From the NCBI GenBank assembly GCA_035222895.1, contig JAVYIG010006797.1, positions 1-64,000 on the forward strand: a stretch of DNA of 64,000 bases, in the 5' to 3' direction. Below, one piece after another: positions 49,229 through 57,870 of the stretch. Under the pieces are notes generated by a model. The model was not told the origin of the DNA. It ran no database searches and saw nothing but the letters and a program-made list of their open reading frames with translations. Numbering within the stretch: position 1 is the first letter of the stretch; every line of letters starts with the position of its first letter. This DNA comes from Strongylocentrotus droebachiensis (lineage: Eukaryota > Echinodermata > Echinoidea > Camarodonta > Strongylocentrotidae). A program made the position numbers and the translations under genes.

Positions 49229-52200
49229 AGGAACAAAAGAAGATCAAAAGGCCCACTGGTGATCAACAATAAGCAAACAACAAACAAGAAACAAGGCAGC
49301 TGGCTGAGATGAGTGTACCAGTGACTCTGAACTAGCTAGCTCCCTTCTGTACGTTGTACATGTATGCGGGGGTCTGATCCCTATTGTATGAAATGGATGT
49401 TCACCTCAAAGATTATCTTTACCTTTTAAGAGAAGGTCGAGTTCTGGGAAGAGGTGAAAAATAATTTGTGAGCGTTATCATTGTTGTTATGCAAGTGTGG
49501 AAGAACATCAGATAAAAAATGTTCCCTGAAAAGCATGGCTCTTCAAATGCCTTAATATTCTAAATATGGCATGTAATATCATAAAAATCGGGACAGATTT
49601 TTATGCCACATGTTCGTGTAGTCCCATATACATCTTTCTGTGTACAGTGCTTGTAACTTTACCAAAACTGGGCCAAATTTCTTATCATTTTGATGATTCC
49701 GGAACCTCGCAGTACACACCAATACTTATATGCTAGATATATGATCAACCTTTTCTGAACTATTCCACAACGTTTCTTTCACAATGCAATCGCAAGACCA
49801 GAACTCAACATTATCTTTACTTCTGGTAGAAAAAGAATATTTGAAAAAATATAAATGTAGGTACCGGTACAATGAACATGTATTGGGCACACACATGTTC
49901 AACATTGGATCAATTTCTGTCTTTTGGTAATCATAGTAACATTTCAGACACCACCCTTCTCTCGCCCCCCATCCCCCCCCCCCCCCCCCCCCAAAAAAAA
50001 AAAGAGAAAAAGAAAGAAAGTAAACAAAATGAAAATACCCCAAACCATAAATGAAGAAATAAAATGAAATACAAAATTGAAATAAATTATAAAAAAATAT
50101 ATACCAAATGAAGAAAAAAAAGTAAAATCTTTTGAAAATAAACCTTGCGGTGGAGAGAGAGAGAAAAGAAGGTCAAATTCAGGTCCACATTCTCCTGACC
50201 CTAGTTTGAAAGATGATCATACCATGGGGGTGTTTCACAAAGATCCTAAGTCACACTTAACTCTAAGTAGGACTTGGAGAGCCATTTACAGCCTTAAAAT
50301 AAAATATATTCACAAGTGAAAATTGAAGTATTTTATACTTTTTTCATAAATTTTACGTCAGAAACATGAAATCTCCTTGATGATAGAAAATATGAAAGAT
50401 TTGAATCAACATTAATGACTTTTAAAATAACTTTTACAAAATGTTTTCAAAGATGCTAACGGCTTTCCATAACTGTTAAGTCCAACTTAGAGATAAGTTC
50501 AACTCAGAATCTTTGTGAAACACTCCCCATATATCTCTCTTTATCCTGTGATGTGAATCAAGAGAGTGATACCCACACGTTACAAGGGCTCTGTGAGTGA
50601 CTGAGGTTACACCTACATGTAGATATGTGTGCTCACCTTACAAATAAACTTGATCCAATATCTGGTAAACAAGGATACGATTCACAAAAGCAAATATGCA
50701 GAACCATTGTCACAATCGGCGTAAACAACCAGAGATATTCCATTGCAGGATTATTTAACACATTTTTTCTTTATTCACAACAGCCAAGTATGCAGGGCAT
50801 ATTGTTCTCCGGCAAAGTCAAGAAAAATAAAAGATTCAATGGATTGTGAAACACAATGTGAGCGGAAATGCCAGCCTTGTTTGGCTCCATTTATTGTGAT
50901 CCAGAATAAACACAAATTTATATTCAATGTTATCATATGTCACTTTGCACTTTCCGGGGCATTACTGTACATAAGGTCACAACCCAAAAGACACTCACAA
51001 AAAGTTGAACCTGGTGGACTCCCCGTCACCAACAAAAACAACTACATGTACCCCTAAACCAGACAATCATTACATTAAACCAGAGAGGTGAAAGAAAGGA
51101 GTGGAATCAAGCCGCTTTCCTTTGACCCCATGCTCCAAGCCGCCGAAAAGTTATGCGCTAATCTGCAACTGTTCAGTGTTCACCAGGTGGTGAGATAAAA
51201 AAGCGCATGAAATTTCACGATCTAGAATTTTTACATCAGAAAATGGTATCCCAGCAACTGTTCGCTGTCCCTCTCAATGATTCATTAGCAATTGTTGGAT
51301 GTGTAATGAGTAAAACAAGCAAACACAAACTTGCGTAATTTCTTCCTTTTTCCAACTGCAAAATTACAGAAAACATGCATTAGCAAACTTAATGTTGTCA
51401 AAGACTGTAAATCATGGATTACATAACGGGACATTATTAAATGCACAAAGTAGCGCATTATCCTAAAATATCGAGTTTTTGTCAGGATCTGATTTTCTTT
51501 TACCAACTCTGGCACACAAATTATAGGAAGGGCGGAGTACTAAATTTGAAAAGTTGTTTGATGTACTATCCCCCCCAATACAATCCTCATATAAAGTTTA
51601 TAATTTACACTGAAATTTTTCCGGTAATTTGATATCTTGTAATATGTGAAACTGGTGCCTGGCCTCCAAAATTCCCCGCAGTGGAAGCGCGGTTCGGAGC
51701 ATGGAACTTTAAAGCCAAGTGAAATGTTACACATCCCATTGTTACGCCATAGAACTCACGAATGCGTTTGAATAAATTACAAGAGTTTCCACTCCTTTCT
51801 TTCACCTCCCTGATTAAACTCTCCCCAAAGACATACAGACAGTTCATACAAGTTACAACATGGAAAGCCTTTGCCCTGATTGCACCAAGTATCCAAGATC
51901 TTCTTCATTCTTTATATGCCACACAAACAATCTCCTAGTGCCACATTGCATTTTTGTCATGGGATACATGGTGATATACTAAAGGTTCGAAGATTATCAA
52001 CTGTTTCGAGGGCAAGATAATAATACATGTAATAATATTCAGCTTTTATATCTGGCGCTTAAGACATCTCGGACGTCTCTAAGTGCTTTGTACTATAACC
52101 CCGGTCATTGGATTCAGTGCTTGCCCGCACACACTATGTGCACAATCTCCACTTCATGGGGAGCATTCCAGCCAGGCGCTACTTGACGCTCAAAAACTGT

Positions 52201-55200
52201 TTGACCAACAATGACAGTCGCATCCTACCGGGTACCCATTTTAACACATGGGTGGAGAGTAGCAGGTGTACATGTAGGTTAGTATCTTGCCAAAGGATAT
52301 TAGTGCCATGTCAGGAATCGAACCCTCAACCAGATTACTCTATACCAGTGTTTTAAAGGGGGTGTCATGGAGCTAATCAAGTTTGGTAATGTTGGTAAGT
52401 TTGCAAAGCCACTGTGTTGCACAAAACAATCCTTGCGATTATTAGACAGGCATCTTCTTATCCTTTATGCCTCAGTCACACCAGACCGACAACAAAACCA
52501 GAGGAAACTAAATGTTACATTATTCCAAATGGTAAAACATTGGTTGGTTTAAAGTAGCCACCCGAAGAATCAAAAGTGTTTTGAATTGATGCAAAATTCA
52601 TATCATTGTAGAGGGGGAAGCCTTACTGATCACATATAACAACTTCCCTCTGCAGTAATCATCTCTCAAATATGTTAATTTTTGCTTTTTTGAGATCCAG
52701 ATTTTCTGCTTTCAGAGGTCCTTAGAGCGTCAAGATTCATGACGTCTCATGAGAGACACAGCTAGCCAAAAAATTGACTAGTTTTACGCCTTTCGGTTTC
52801 CCATGATATCTACAGTACAGTGTATATTGTTTTTCAAGAGAAAATCTCCCATCCATGTATAATTTGTCTTCTTCTAAATTTTCGTTGAGTGACTACTTTA
52901 AAGTCAATTTGGAGCACATAAAGCTCATGCATACCTACTTTAAAAGGTTCGATGAAGACCCCCTTCTAAAATAGTTTGTAAGGAGCCCTATTTTATACCT
53001 CAGTCACACCAGCGAGACAAGTACCATGGAAATTACAGACAAAACTATAATAATAATAATAAAAACATTGCTTATAAAGCGCTTACCACCAAAGTCTCTA
53101 AGCGCTACAAATCTTACATTTTCCTGAATGGCCAATATTGGTTGGTTTAAAGATAAAGTTGGGTTCTGGTCATGCGATTGCATTAATTATGAAAGAAAAG
53201 TTGTGGAATCGATCAGAAAAGGTTGATCATTGTAGCATATAAGTATTGGTATGTACTGCAAAGTTCTAGAATCATCAAAATGATTAAAAAAAATTGGCAC
53301 AGCTAGTCTTGGTCAAGTTACAAGCACTGTTCACAGAAAGATGTATATGGGACTACACGAACATGTGGCATAAAAATTTGTCCCGATTTTTATGATGTTA
53401 CATGCCACATTAAGAATATTAAAGGCCAAGTCCACTCCAAATATAATTTGCTTTTAATAGATGCAGAAAAACAAGAGAAACAGAGCAAAACAAATTTGAG
53501 TAAAATCGGATAACTAATAATGAAGTTATGAATTTTGTTTAAAGAATGAAAAACTATGGAACTTAAAAAATCACTACAGAAATTGCCAACTTGGTTCTCA
53601 GTTTGTGACGTCAATGCCTCACTATTTATCAATTGCTTTACATGTATGTATTTTCATCCCATTAATTTCCCTTTTATCCCCCAAAACTTGATTTCCACAT
53701 ATATGCCTTTGCCCAGGTCATATGATTATCGTATTGGGTGCATGACATTTCACAAAATCTTTTATGAACTTTGAAGAATTGATTCTATTTTCTGAATATT
53801 GTATATTCATATCATTGATTTTTATAAAAATAGTTTATAAAAATTCACATTTTCAAGATTGAACTGAACAAAAATACTCTATATTAGTGCATCCACACAA
53901 AAACATATTACTGTCAATAAACTTGGATGCTGGTGTGAGGAAATTTTAGGTACAAAAATTGGAAATTTATATTATCAATATAAAGAAAACAATTACCGGT
54001 AGTGGATAGTGAGGCAATGACGTCACATACTCACGAGTGAGTACCCATATTTCTAATAATATTACACATTCGCGATAAAAAAAAATTCCTCAAGAAGACT
54101 AAAAAAATTCCAGTTTCAGGTACCCCATGGTATTCCGAAGCATTGGTTAGAGCATTGGTTAATGGACAAAAGTGATTTTTCAGTTTGTCTCAACATTTGG
54201 AAATCCTTGAGAGGTGGGTTTTAAAGGGACGTAAACTGATGAGACTACCTGTCTTTCCCCTGGCCTAACTCGGGGCCAATTGGGTATAATACGACTACGG
54301 CCCCAACCGCAGCAATCATGCAACATACGCGAAACCGAAGCGCAGGAAAAAAAAAACACGGGGGCTCGGTGAGGTGAACTTCGGTCTGTTTCGTGAACGC
54401 TGACCATGTAGAGATTAAGTCGCTGACTACCGTTAATGAAGTCCATTTGTTTAAGTGCAGTTGTCCAAAAGGAGATGTAGATGGCACCGTTCCCCTGTAT
54501 TCGTCAGTTTACACCTCCTTTAAAATCCATGCAGGCGTCATAGAAGAGAGGGTAAAACATTTCTCTTCTAGGGCGTCTTCGAGCCTTCCAGGCTATTCAA
54601 CAGGTATCAGGCGGGTAGATGTAGATCTATAGAACTACTTCATCCGTTCCATGAATGAACCTTTCCAATATCTCAATATCTCTCCCAGAAAGTTCTTGCC
54701 AATTTACAAAATGGAAAAGTTTTGCTGCATATATTTTTATTTTTAATATAAGAAATCTACAAACAACTTAGTCTACTTACATGAATAATTGGTGAGTCAA
54801 CTGTTCCGCAATGCAAATGGAAAACTCCTGAGCATAGGTCTTTAATGTCAGATTAAATGAGAGGCCCAATTTACAATTCAATTGGAAAATCCATTTGTTA
54901 ATAAATATGCATGTAGGCCTACAGGATAATGTGACACTGTAATTTGTCTAGTCTTGAGATGAGATAGCCTATAATCTAGGCGGAGTGCCGAGCTTTTTTC
55001 TTTGCTGCTAGACTAACCTTAAGCAGAACGTCTGATACGGCGAGACTACGAACCGTGAGCCGCGAAGCGAAGTTGAAATAATAGTTTAAGACAAAAGTAG
55101 ACCCTATGTTTTTAGATGGTCTAGCTTTAGTCGTTGTTTTTTTATTATCGACCATGAATCCGTGGCAGTTTTCGTACGAAAAACTGCCACGGATTCAAGG

Positions 55201-55768
55201 TCGATAATAAAAAAACAACGACTAAAGCTAGACCAGTGAGTATAGGCGGTGCGCGGCTCACGGTTCGTAGTCTCGCCGTATCAGATGTTCTGCTTAAGGT
55301 TAGTCTAGCAGCAAAGAAAAAAGCTCGGCAATCCGCCTCGATTATAGGCTAGAGATGAGAGGGACAAGACCTATAATTATAATTTAATCATCAACATCTA
55401 AAAACATAGGGTCTACTTTTGTCTTAAACTATTATTTCAACATTCATTTCAATAATTTTATAAACACTCACAGATCTAACATCTCAGACACTACTACCGC
55501 CACTGGTCTACACATCAATTAATTAATTGGTTCCCTATGCTATGGACCCCCAATACAGCCAGATGGAGTACTAACAGGTGTGTACAGTATGTGTGTGTAT
55601 TACGAGTGTGTGGTATTGTGTACATGAACCTGTAGATTGAGGGTGCACGATACAATGTCATTATAACAAAAAATAAACGATTATCTTACCATTTGTGTTA
55701 CCGTAAGTGATGGAAACCAGATAAAACCACAGAAGTGGAATAGCTGCAACATATAATCGCCACATCAT
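35301..55768 (-). CDS. MUSK: MuSK-like receptor tyrosine kinase (spliced, ten coding exons)
   Basis: Coding exons in transcript order are 55690-55768, 43861-44355, 42476-42658, 41457-41549, 40825-40955, 40024-40163, 39011-39259, 37624-37775, 36894-36917 and 35301-36514. All junctions are GT-AG and phases match, giving 920 codons (919 aa; human MuSK is of similar size). Order: signal peptide (about 1-23), Ser/Thr-rich stalk (27-191), Ig (192-283), Ig (284-372), Frizzled-type CRD with ten cysteines (376-501), proline/threonine stalk, transmembrane helix (about 557-583), NPMY (606-609), kinase (about 631-903). MuSK identity rests on the Ig-CRD architecture without kringle and on the juxtamembrane NPxY followed by LEYxRNN and DIGEGAFGRVF. 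In vertebrates MuSK organises neuromuscular synapses with LRP4, agrin and Dok-7, and its CRD binds Wnts; the echinoderm role is inferred only. Odd points are two Ig domains instead of three and no activation-loop YxxxYY. Confidence 0.9.
36894..36917 (-). CDS. MUSK: MuSK-like exon 9: 24-base microexon in the stalk
   Basis: Bounded by TTATTTTACAG and GTGAGTTTTC, phase 1-1. It encodes NDTSLPTTG across the junctions, with one N-x-T site. Skipping it would keep the frame (24 = 8 codons), so exons 8 and 10 also join in phase without it. Confidence 0.65.
37624..37775 (-). CDS. MUSK: MuSK-like exon 8: Frizzled CRD, second part
   Basis: 152 bp, phase 2-1. It contains EDCEIVQSMCPEW and LGLSSCENLPENDC, the remaining four CRD cysteines. 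Donor GTAAGT. Confidence 0.88.
38185..38665. mobile_element. ~480 bp TIR element, GCGTTTATC family (copy 1)
   Basis: Ends TGGGTGCGTTTATCG and CAATAAATGCACCCCA are inverted repeats. The interior carries GCGTTTATC several times. It aligns along its whole length with 61529-62017 (shared GATTCAAAATAAAGGCCT, TTTGCGCCGTTTGACCC, GTCCGATTTGTATGTGGGG). Flanks share CAT. It lies in intron 7 of the MuSK-like gene. Confidence 0.85.
39011..39259 (-). CDS. MUSK: MuSK-like exon 7: Frizzled CRD, first part
   Basis: 249 bp, phase 2-2. It opens with YCAAYNGATC, a signature of the MuSK/ROR-type CRD, and carries six of the ten CRD cysteines, ending at KICK. Acceptor CTTTTCTCACCAG, donor GTAAGT. Confidence 0.9.
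39745..39905 (+). repeat. Dispersed repeat, short copy
   Basis: It shares GTAGTCCCATATACA, GTGTACAGTGCTTGTAACTT, ACTGGGCCAAATTTCTT and AGTACACACCAATACTTATA with the copies at 49585-49815 and (inverted) 53155-53445. Family unknown. Confidence 0.75.
40024..40163 (-). CDS. MUSK: MuSK-like exon 6: second half of Ig domain 2
   Basis: 140 bp, phase 0-2. It contains the SATYSCFYRN motif (Cys347) and KYGVVTVTG, the last strand. Donor GTAAGT. Confidence 0.85.
40825..40955 (-). CDS. MUSK: MuSK-like exon 5: first half of Ig domain 2
   Basis: 131 bp, phase 1-0. It contains LNLSCTVEA (Cys307) and RVAWFKN (Trp319). Donor GTAAGT. Confidence 0.85.
41066..41260. mobile_element. 195 bp mariner-like MITE
   Basis: Ends CAGTGAAACCTG and CAGGTTTGACTG, flanked by TA on both sides. 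The interior has TATAAAGACCACCCAAGG and two GGTGGTC-type motifs. It lies in intron 4 of the MuSK-like gene. Confidence 0.85.
41457..41549 (-). CDS. MUSK: MuSK-like exon 4: second half of Ig domain 1
   Basis: 93 bp, phase 1-1. It supplies the tyrosine-corner motif HAGVYTCVVRN (Cys264) and the closing strand PPVHLVVL. Donor GTAAGT. Confidence 0.85.
42219..42394. mobile_element. 176 bp mariner-like MITE
   Basis: Ends CAGTCAAACCTG and CAGGTGTGACTG, flanked by TA. Same family as 41066-41260. It lies in intron 3, only 82 bp from exon 3. Confidence 0.85.
42476..42658 (-). CDS. MUSK: MuSK-like exon 3: first half of Ig domain 1
   Basis: 183 bp, phase 1-1. Ig hallmarks are VRLKCHV (Cys215) and the WWEFNG core (Trp224 or Trp225), then SSSLKIN leading into the next exon. 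Donor GTACGACT. Confidence 0.85.
42748..43075 (+). mobile_element. SINE-like dispersed element
   Basis: It carries TATAGCGCTTTTCAGG, CCCCGGTCATCGGATTCAGG, GGGGAGCATTCCAGCCAGGC and GGGTACCCATTTAACACCTG in the same order as 52018-52335. The family tail (GTAGATNAATGTCTT followed by a reversed B-box-like GATCGAACCC) suggests a tRNA-related SINE; this copy's tail is diverged. Confidence 0.7.
43861..44355 (-). CDS. MUSK: MuSK-like exon 2: Ser/Thr-rich stalk
   Basis: 495 bp, phase 1-1, acceptor TCAATCCTTGCAG, donor GTAAGAAC. It encodes about 165 residues dominated by Ser, Thr and Pro with several N-x-S/T sites and an acidic EDEDEPPEE near the end, as in mucin-like stalks. It occupies the place of the first Ig domain in vertebrate MuSK. 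Confidence 0.78.
46222..46268. repeat. Perfect 20 bp palindrome, 7-base loop
   Basis: GGCGCATTTATACCGGTATG, CACAACT, CATACCGGTATAAATGCGCC. The arms are exact. Confidence 0.92.
48942..49035. repeat. G-rich polypurine tract
   Basis: About 90 bases almost free of pyrimidines, with at least ten runs of four or more G separated by A (GGGGGAAAAGGGGGAAAAGG). It has strong potential for G-quadruplex or triplex structure. Confidence 0.85.
49183..49226. repeat. CT microsatellite
   Basis: TCTC tract of about 40 bases in intron 1. Confidence 0.9.
49585..49815 (+). repeat. Dispersed repeat, second copy
   Basis: Longer copy of the 39745 family. It begins near ATAAAAATCGGGACAGATTT and runs through GCAATCGCAAGACCAGAACT. 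Inverted relative to 53155-53445. Confidence 0.75.
50225..50530. mobile_element. ~306 bp TIR element
   Basis: TGGGGGTGTTTCACAAAGAT at the left is matched in inverse by ATCTTTGTGAAACACTCCCC A at the right. Interior motifs (CTTAACTCTAAGT and ACTTAGAGATAAGT) continue the inverted symmetry. No coding capacity. Confidence 0.82.
51081..51812. mobile_element. ~732 bp hAT-like non-autonomous element
   Basis: Inverted ends are CAGAGAGGTGAAAGAAAGGA GTGGAA and TTCCACTCCTTTCTTTCACC TCCCTG. ATTAAAC occurs directly outside each end (51074-51080, 51813-51819), a 7 bp direct repeat that may be an eroded 8 bp duplication. CAGRG ends fit hAT. Interior ORFs show no transposase motif. Confidence 0.78.
52018..52340 (+). 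mobile_element. SINE-like dispersed element, fuller copy
   Basis: It runs from TATCTGGCGCTTAAGAC through GGGGAGCATTCCAGCCAGGC and CCGGGTACCCATTTTAACAC to CTTGCCAAAGGATATTAGTG and CAGGAATCGAACCCTCAACC. The last resembles a reversed tRNA B box. Related tails occur in each SRCR intron and at 59610-59765; a fragment (AAAGCGCTTACCACC) is at 53045-53120. Confidence 0.7.
53155..53445 (-). repeat. Dispersed repeat, inverted third copy
   Basis: Minus-orientation counterpart of 49585-49815 (shared GGACTACACGAACATGTGGC and TTGTCCCGATTTTTATGATG). The two lie in the same intron about 3.5 kb apart and could fold back. Confidence 0.75.
54965..55351. mobile_element. 387 bp Mutator-like fold-back MITE
   Basis: Ends TAGCCTATAATC and GATTATAGGCTA; arms of about 190 bp meet at CAGTTTTCGTACGAAAAACTG. 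A 9 bp direct repeat GAGATGAGA flanks it (54956-54964, 55352-55360). Long inverted arms with a 9 bp duplication are typical of MULE-type elements. The left arm has an insertion copied from the flank (see findings). It lies about 340 bp inside intron 1 from the signal-peptide exon. Confidence 0.9.
55690..55768 (-). CDS. MUSK: MuSK-like exon 1: signal peptide
   Basis: It starts ATGATGTGGCG and encodes MMWRLYVAAIPLLWFYLVS plus ITYGNTN, a clear signal peptide. It ends AAATG before GTAAGATAA, phase 1. The next exon begins in the matching phase to give Asp27. Too short for an ORF filter. Confidence 0.82.
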
Positions 55769-56610
55769 ACATATTGTCAGTCGAGCTAGCCTGCTAGCAA
55801 CACCAAAAACTCCATCAATTTGGTATAATTTCACGCTGCATACCTCAATATGGCGACTACCATGAATATAATACTGTACGAATCATATCGTAAACATGTA
55901 GGACTAGTCCATTATTCAAAAGGTGTAATAAGCTACCTTATATTCTGTAGATGGGATATAAATATATTAGTTTCAATCTTAATTTAAATTTATTGATTTC
56001 ATTCAGAGCAGAAATTATGTTTCTGTATTATTTATTGGAAAAATATCGTTATTTTGAACGAAAATAATATCAAATTTTCGAACCTTTATCCTCATTAAAA
56101 TTTGGAGTAAGCCAGCCGCAAAGGTAAGAGGTGTGAAATTCGCCGTCCCTTTGACATGCAAATAATGCGCAGACCGCAGTCGTCCAATTTCGTTGTACGC
56201 AGTAAACAAGTTTACAGATTTCTTTTACTGAAACATATAGCAGATAAAGGACAATAGTAAATTAGGAACTATTAGGTTATTAGGTCTTAATTTGACGGTA
56301 AATAAAACCCAGGTGTGGTGTAGATATACACTCTTCGTGTATTCATTGAGCCCAATAACGTTCGTTTCTTTTCACAGATAACTGAACCGTTAAAAAAAGC
56401 TTTTCTAGGCAATTTGTTTCTGTAAATACGTATTACATTTTAAACATGGCATTTTCTAAAAATCATAACAACTTTAGAGATCATTGACCTAATTTATCTT
56501 TACTTGATGTCAACTTATAAATGTAAAAACATAGATGAAATAGTGATAGTATATTAGTGACAAAAATTGTTGATTGATTAATGATCAATCCTATCGGGGA
56601 TATTACGTGG
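55769..56610. promoter_or_regulatory. Upstream region of the MuSK-like gene
   Basis: Presumed 5' UTR and promoter by position only. AT-rich, no obvious coding exon and no convincing core-promoter motif. Confidence 0.3.
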
Positions 56611-56726
56611 ACATCATAAAGATCCTAACCCTAATCCTAAACTCTAACCAAAACTTGTCTGTATAATTCTTGTCCTCCAAATGACAATGTCTTCTTAAAG
56701 TGACCTTTTTACTCCAAATGTCCGTC

Positions 56727-56761
<35 letters not shown>

Positions 56762-57753
56762 GGCCTTCTATGAGAAATAAAACTTACTAACGTTAAGAGG
56801 ACACGAAATAATTGTCCTCCTAATGAATCCATTCCAATGCCCTCACCTCCCTGGTCTAATGATGCCTTTAGTAAAATACATCTACATAAAATTATTACTA
56901 ATGACTCCTTTTCTAAAAGTCTAGAGTGAGAGATATAAAGAAAATGAGGTAATATCTCAACGTCATTTTCCTCGCAAAGGTGAAGCTAGTCGTTATGATA
57001 AGAAACATTATTTTCTCCCCCCCCCCCTCCCCCCATCTCTCTCTCTCTCTCTCTCTCTCTGTTCGCCCCCCTCCCGGAACCCTGGCGATTTTTTTTTTGT
57101 AAAGAAAAAGCAGGCGAAGAACCAAGTTTGGTAAACTTTGTTTCAGTGGGTCGCATCATGCATGGTGTATCATGATTCCTTTGTTTTGTGGTTGCCCCCT
57201 TGCCCACAAAGCAGTATTCGCCATTAATATGCCCAACTCGAACCGGGTTGGCCCAAATGGAGACTTCGGTGGAAAGCGCTATATAAATATTGTTTTTATT
57301 CTTAATTTAACGGGGCACTATAGTGGGGGCCAGTGTGTACCCTCCCCCCCCCCCCCCGTGACCTTTCTCGTCGGCCGCCCTCGTTGATCTGCACTATATT
57401 GCCTTGGGGGAAAAAAAACAAAAAACTAACAAACATTTTCTGAAGACGGTAAGAAACTTAAACTAGGGACTAGGCATACATCTTCTAAAGAAACCTCACC
57501 CAAATAGATTTACAGCCTTGAAATAAGCTCACATAATAGGCGATGGCGTAGCGTATATAGAACTTCCGCGGGGCCCTTGAGTAATGAGGGCGGGGTTCCT
57601 ATAGTCTTACGATATTTATTTTAGGCAAGGAGGGTGATGGAGTTATTGCATTAGGGGTAGAGGAGAAAGAGAAAGAGAAAAGAAAGGTAAATTTCTCTTC
57701 TCATTGTTTTTTATGTTTTGATTGTTCATCTTTCCCATCCGCGCCCCTCACCC

Positions 57754-57795
<42 letters not shown>

Positions 57796-57870
57796 CTCCC
57801 CTCTTCCCCTCTCTAATTGAGAGTGAAACAAAATAATTATGATTAATACCCCAGTCATATACCAAAGAGA
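56611..57870. other. Intergenic, simple-sequence rich
   Basis: Contains a degenerate telomere-like stretch ATCCTAACCCTAATCCTAA (56622), an (AAT)n microsatellite (56728-56761), C-run plus CT tracts at 57017-57065, 57340-57358 and 57745-57795, and an AAAGCGCTATATAAAT fragment related to the SINE-like family (57278). No gene seen. Confidence 0.6.

Larger units (their letters stand above)
44356..55689. other. MuSK-like intron 1 (11.3 kb)
   Basis: Large first intron with dense repeats and many TACATGTA/ACATGTACATG motifs. A LINE-like tail (GAACTT)n follows GTGTGAAATAAACTG at 44848-44883. I looked for a further Ig exon on the minus strand and saw none, but a short one could be missed. Confidence 0.65.

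Noticed and set aside
54180-54632. Overlapping ORFs of about 80 codons on both strands in intron 1
   Set aside because: No recognisable domain, signal peptide or splice-bounded phase fitting the gene.
56619-56660. Telomere-like CCCTAA repeats
   Set aside because: Only a few degenerate repeats; too short and interrupted to call an interstitial telomere.
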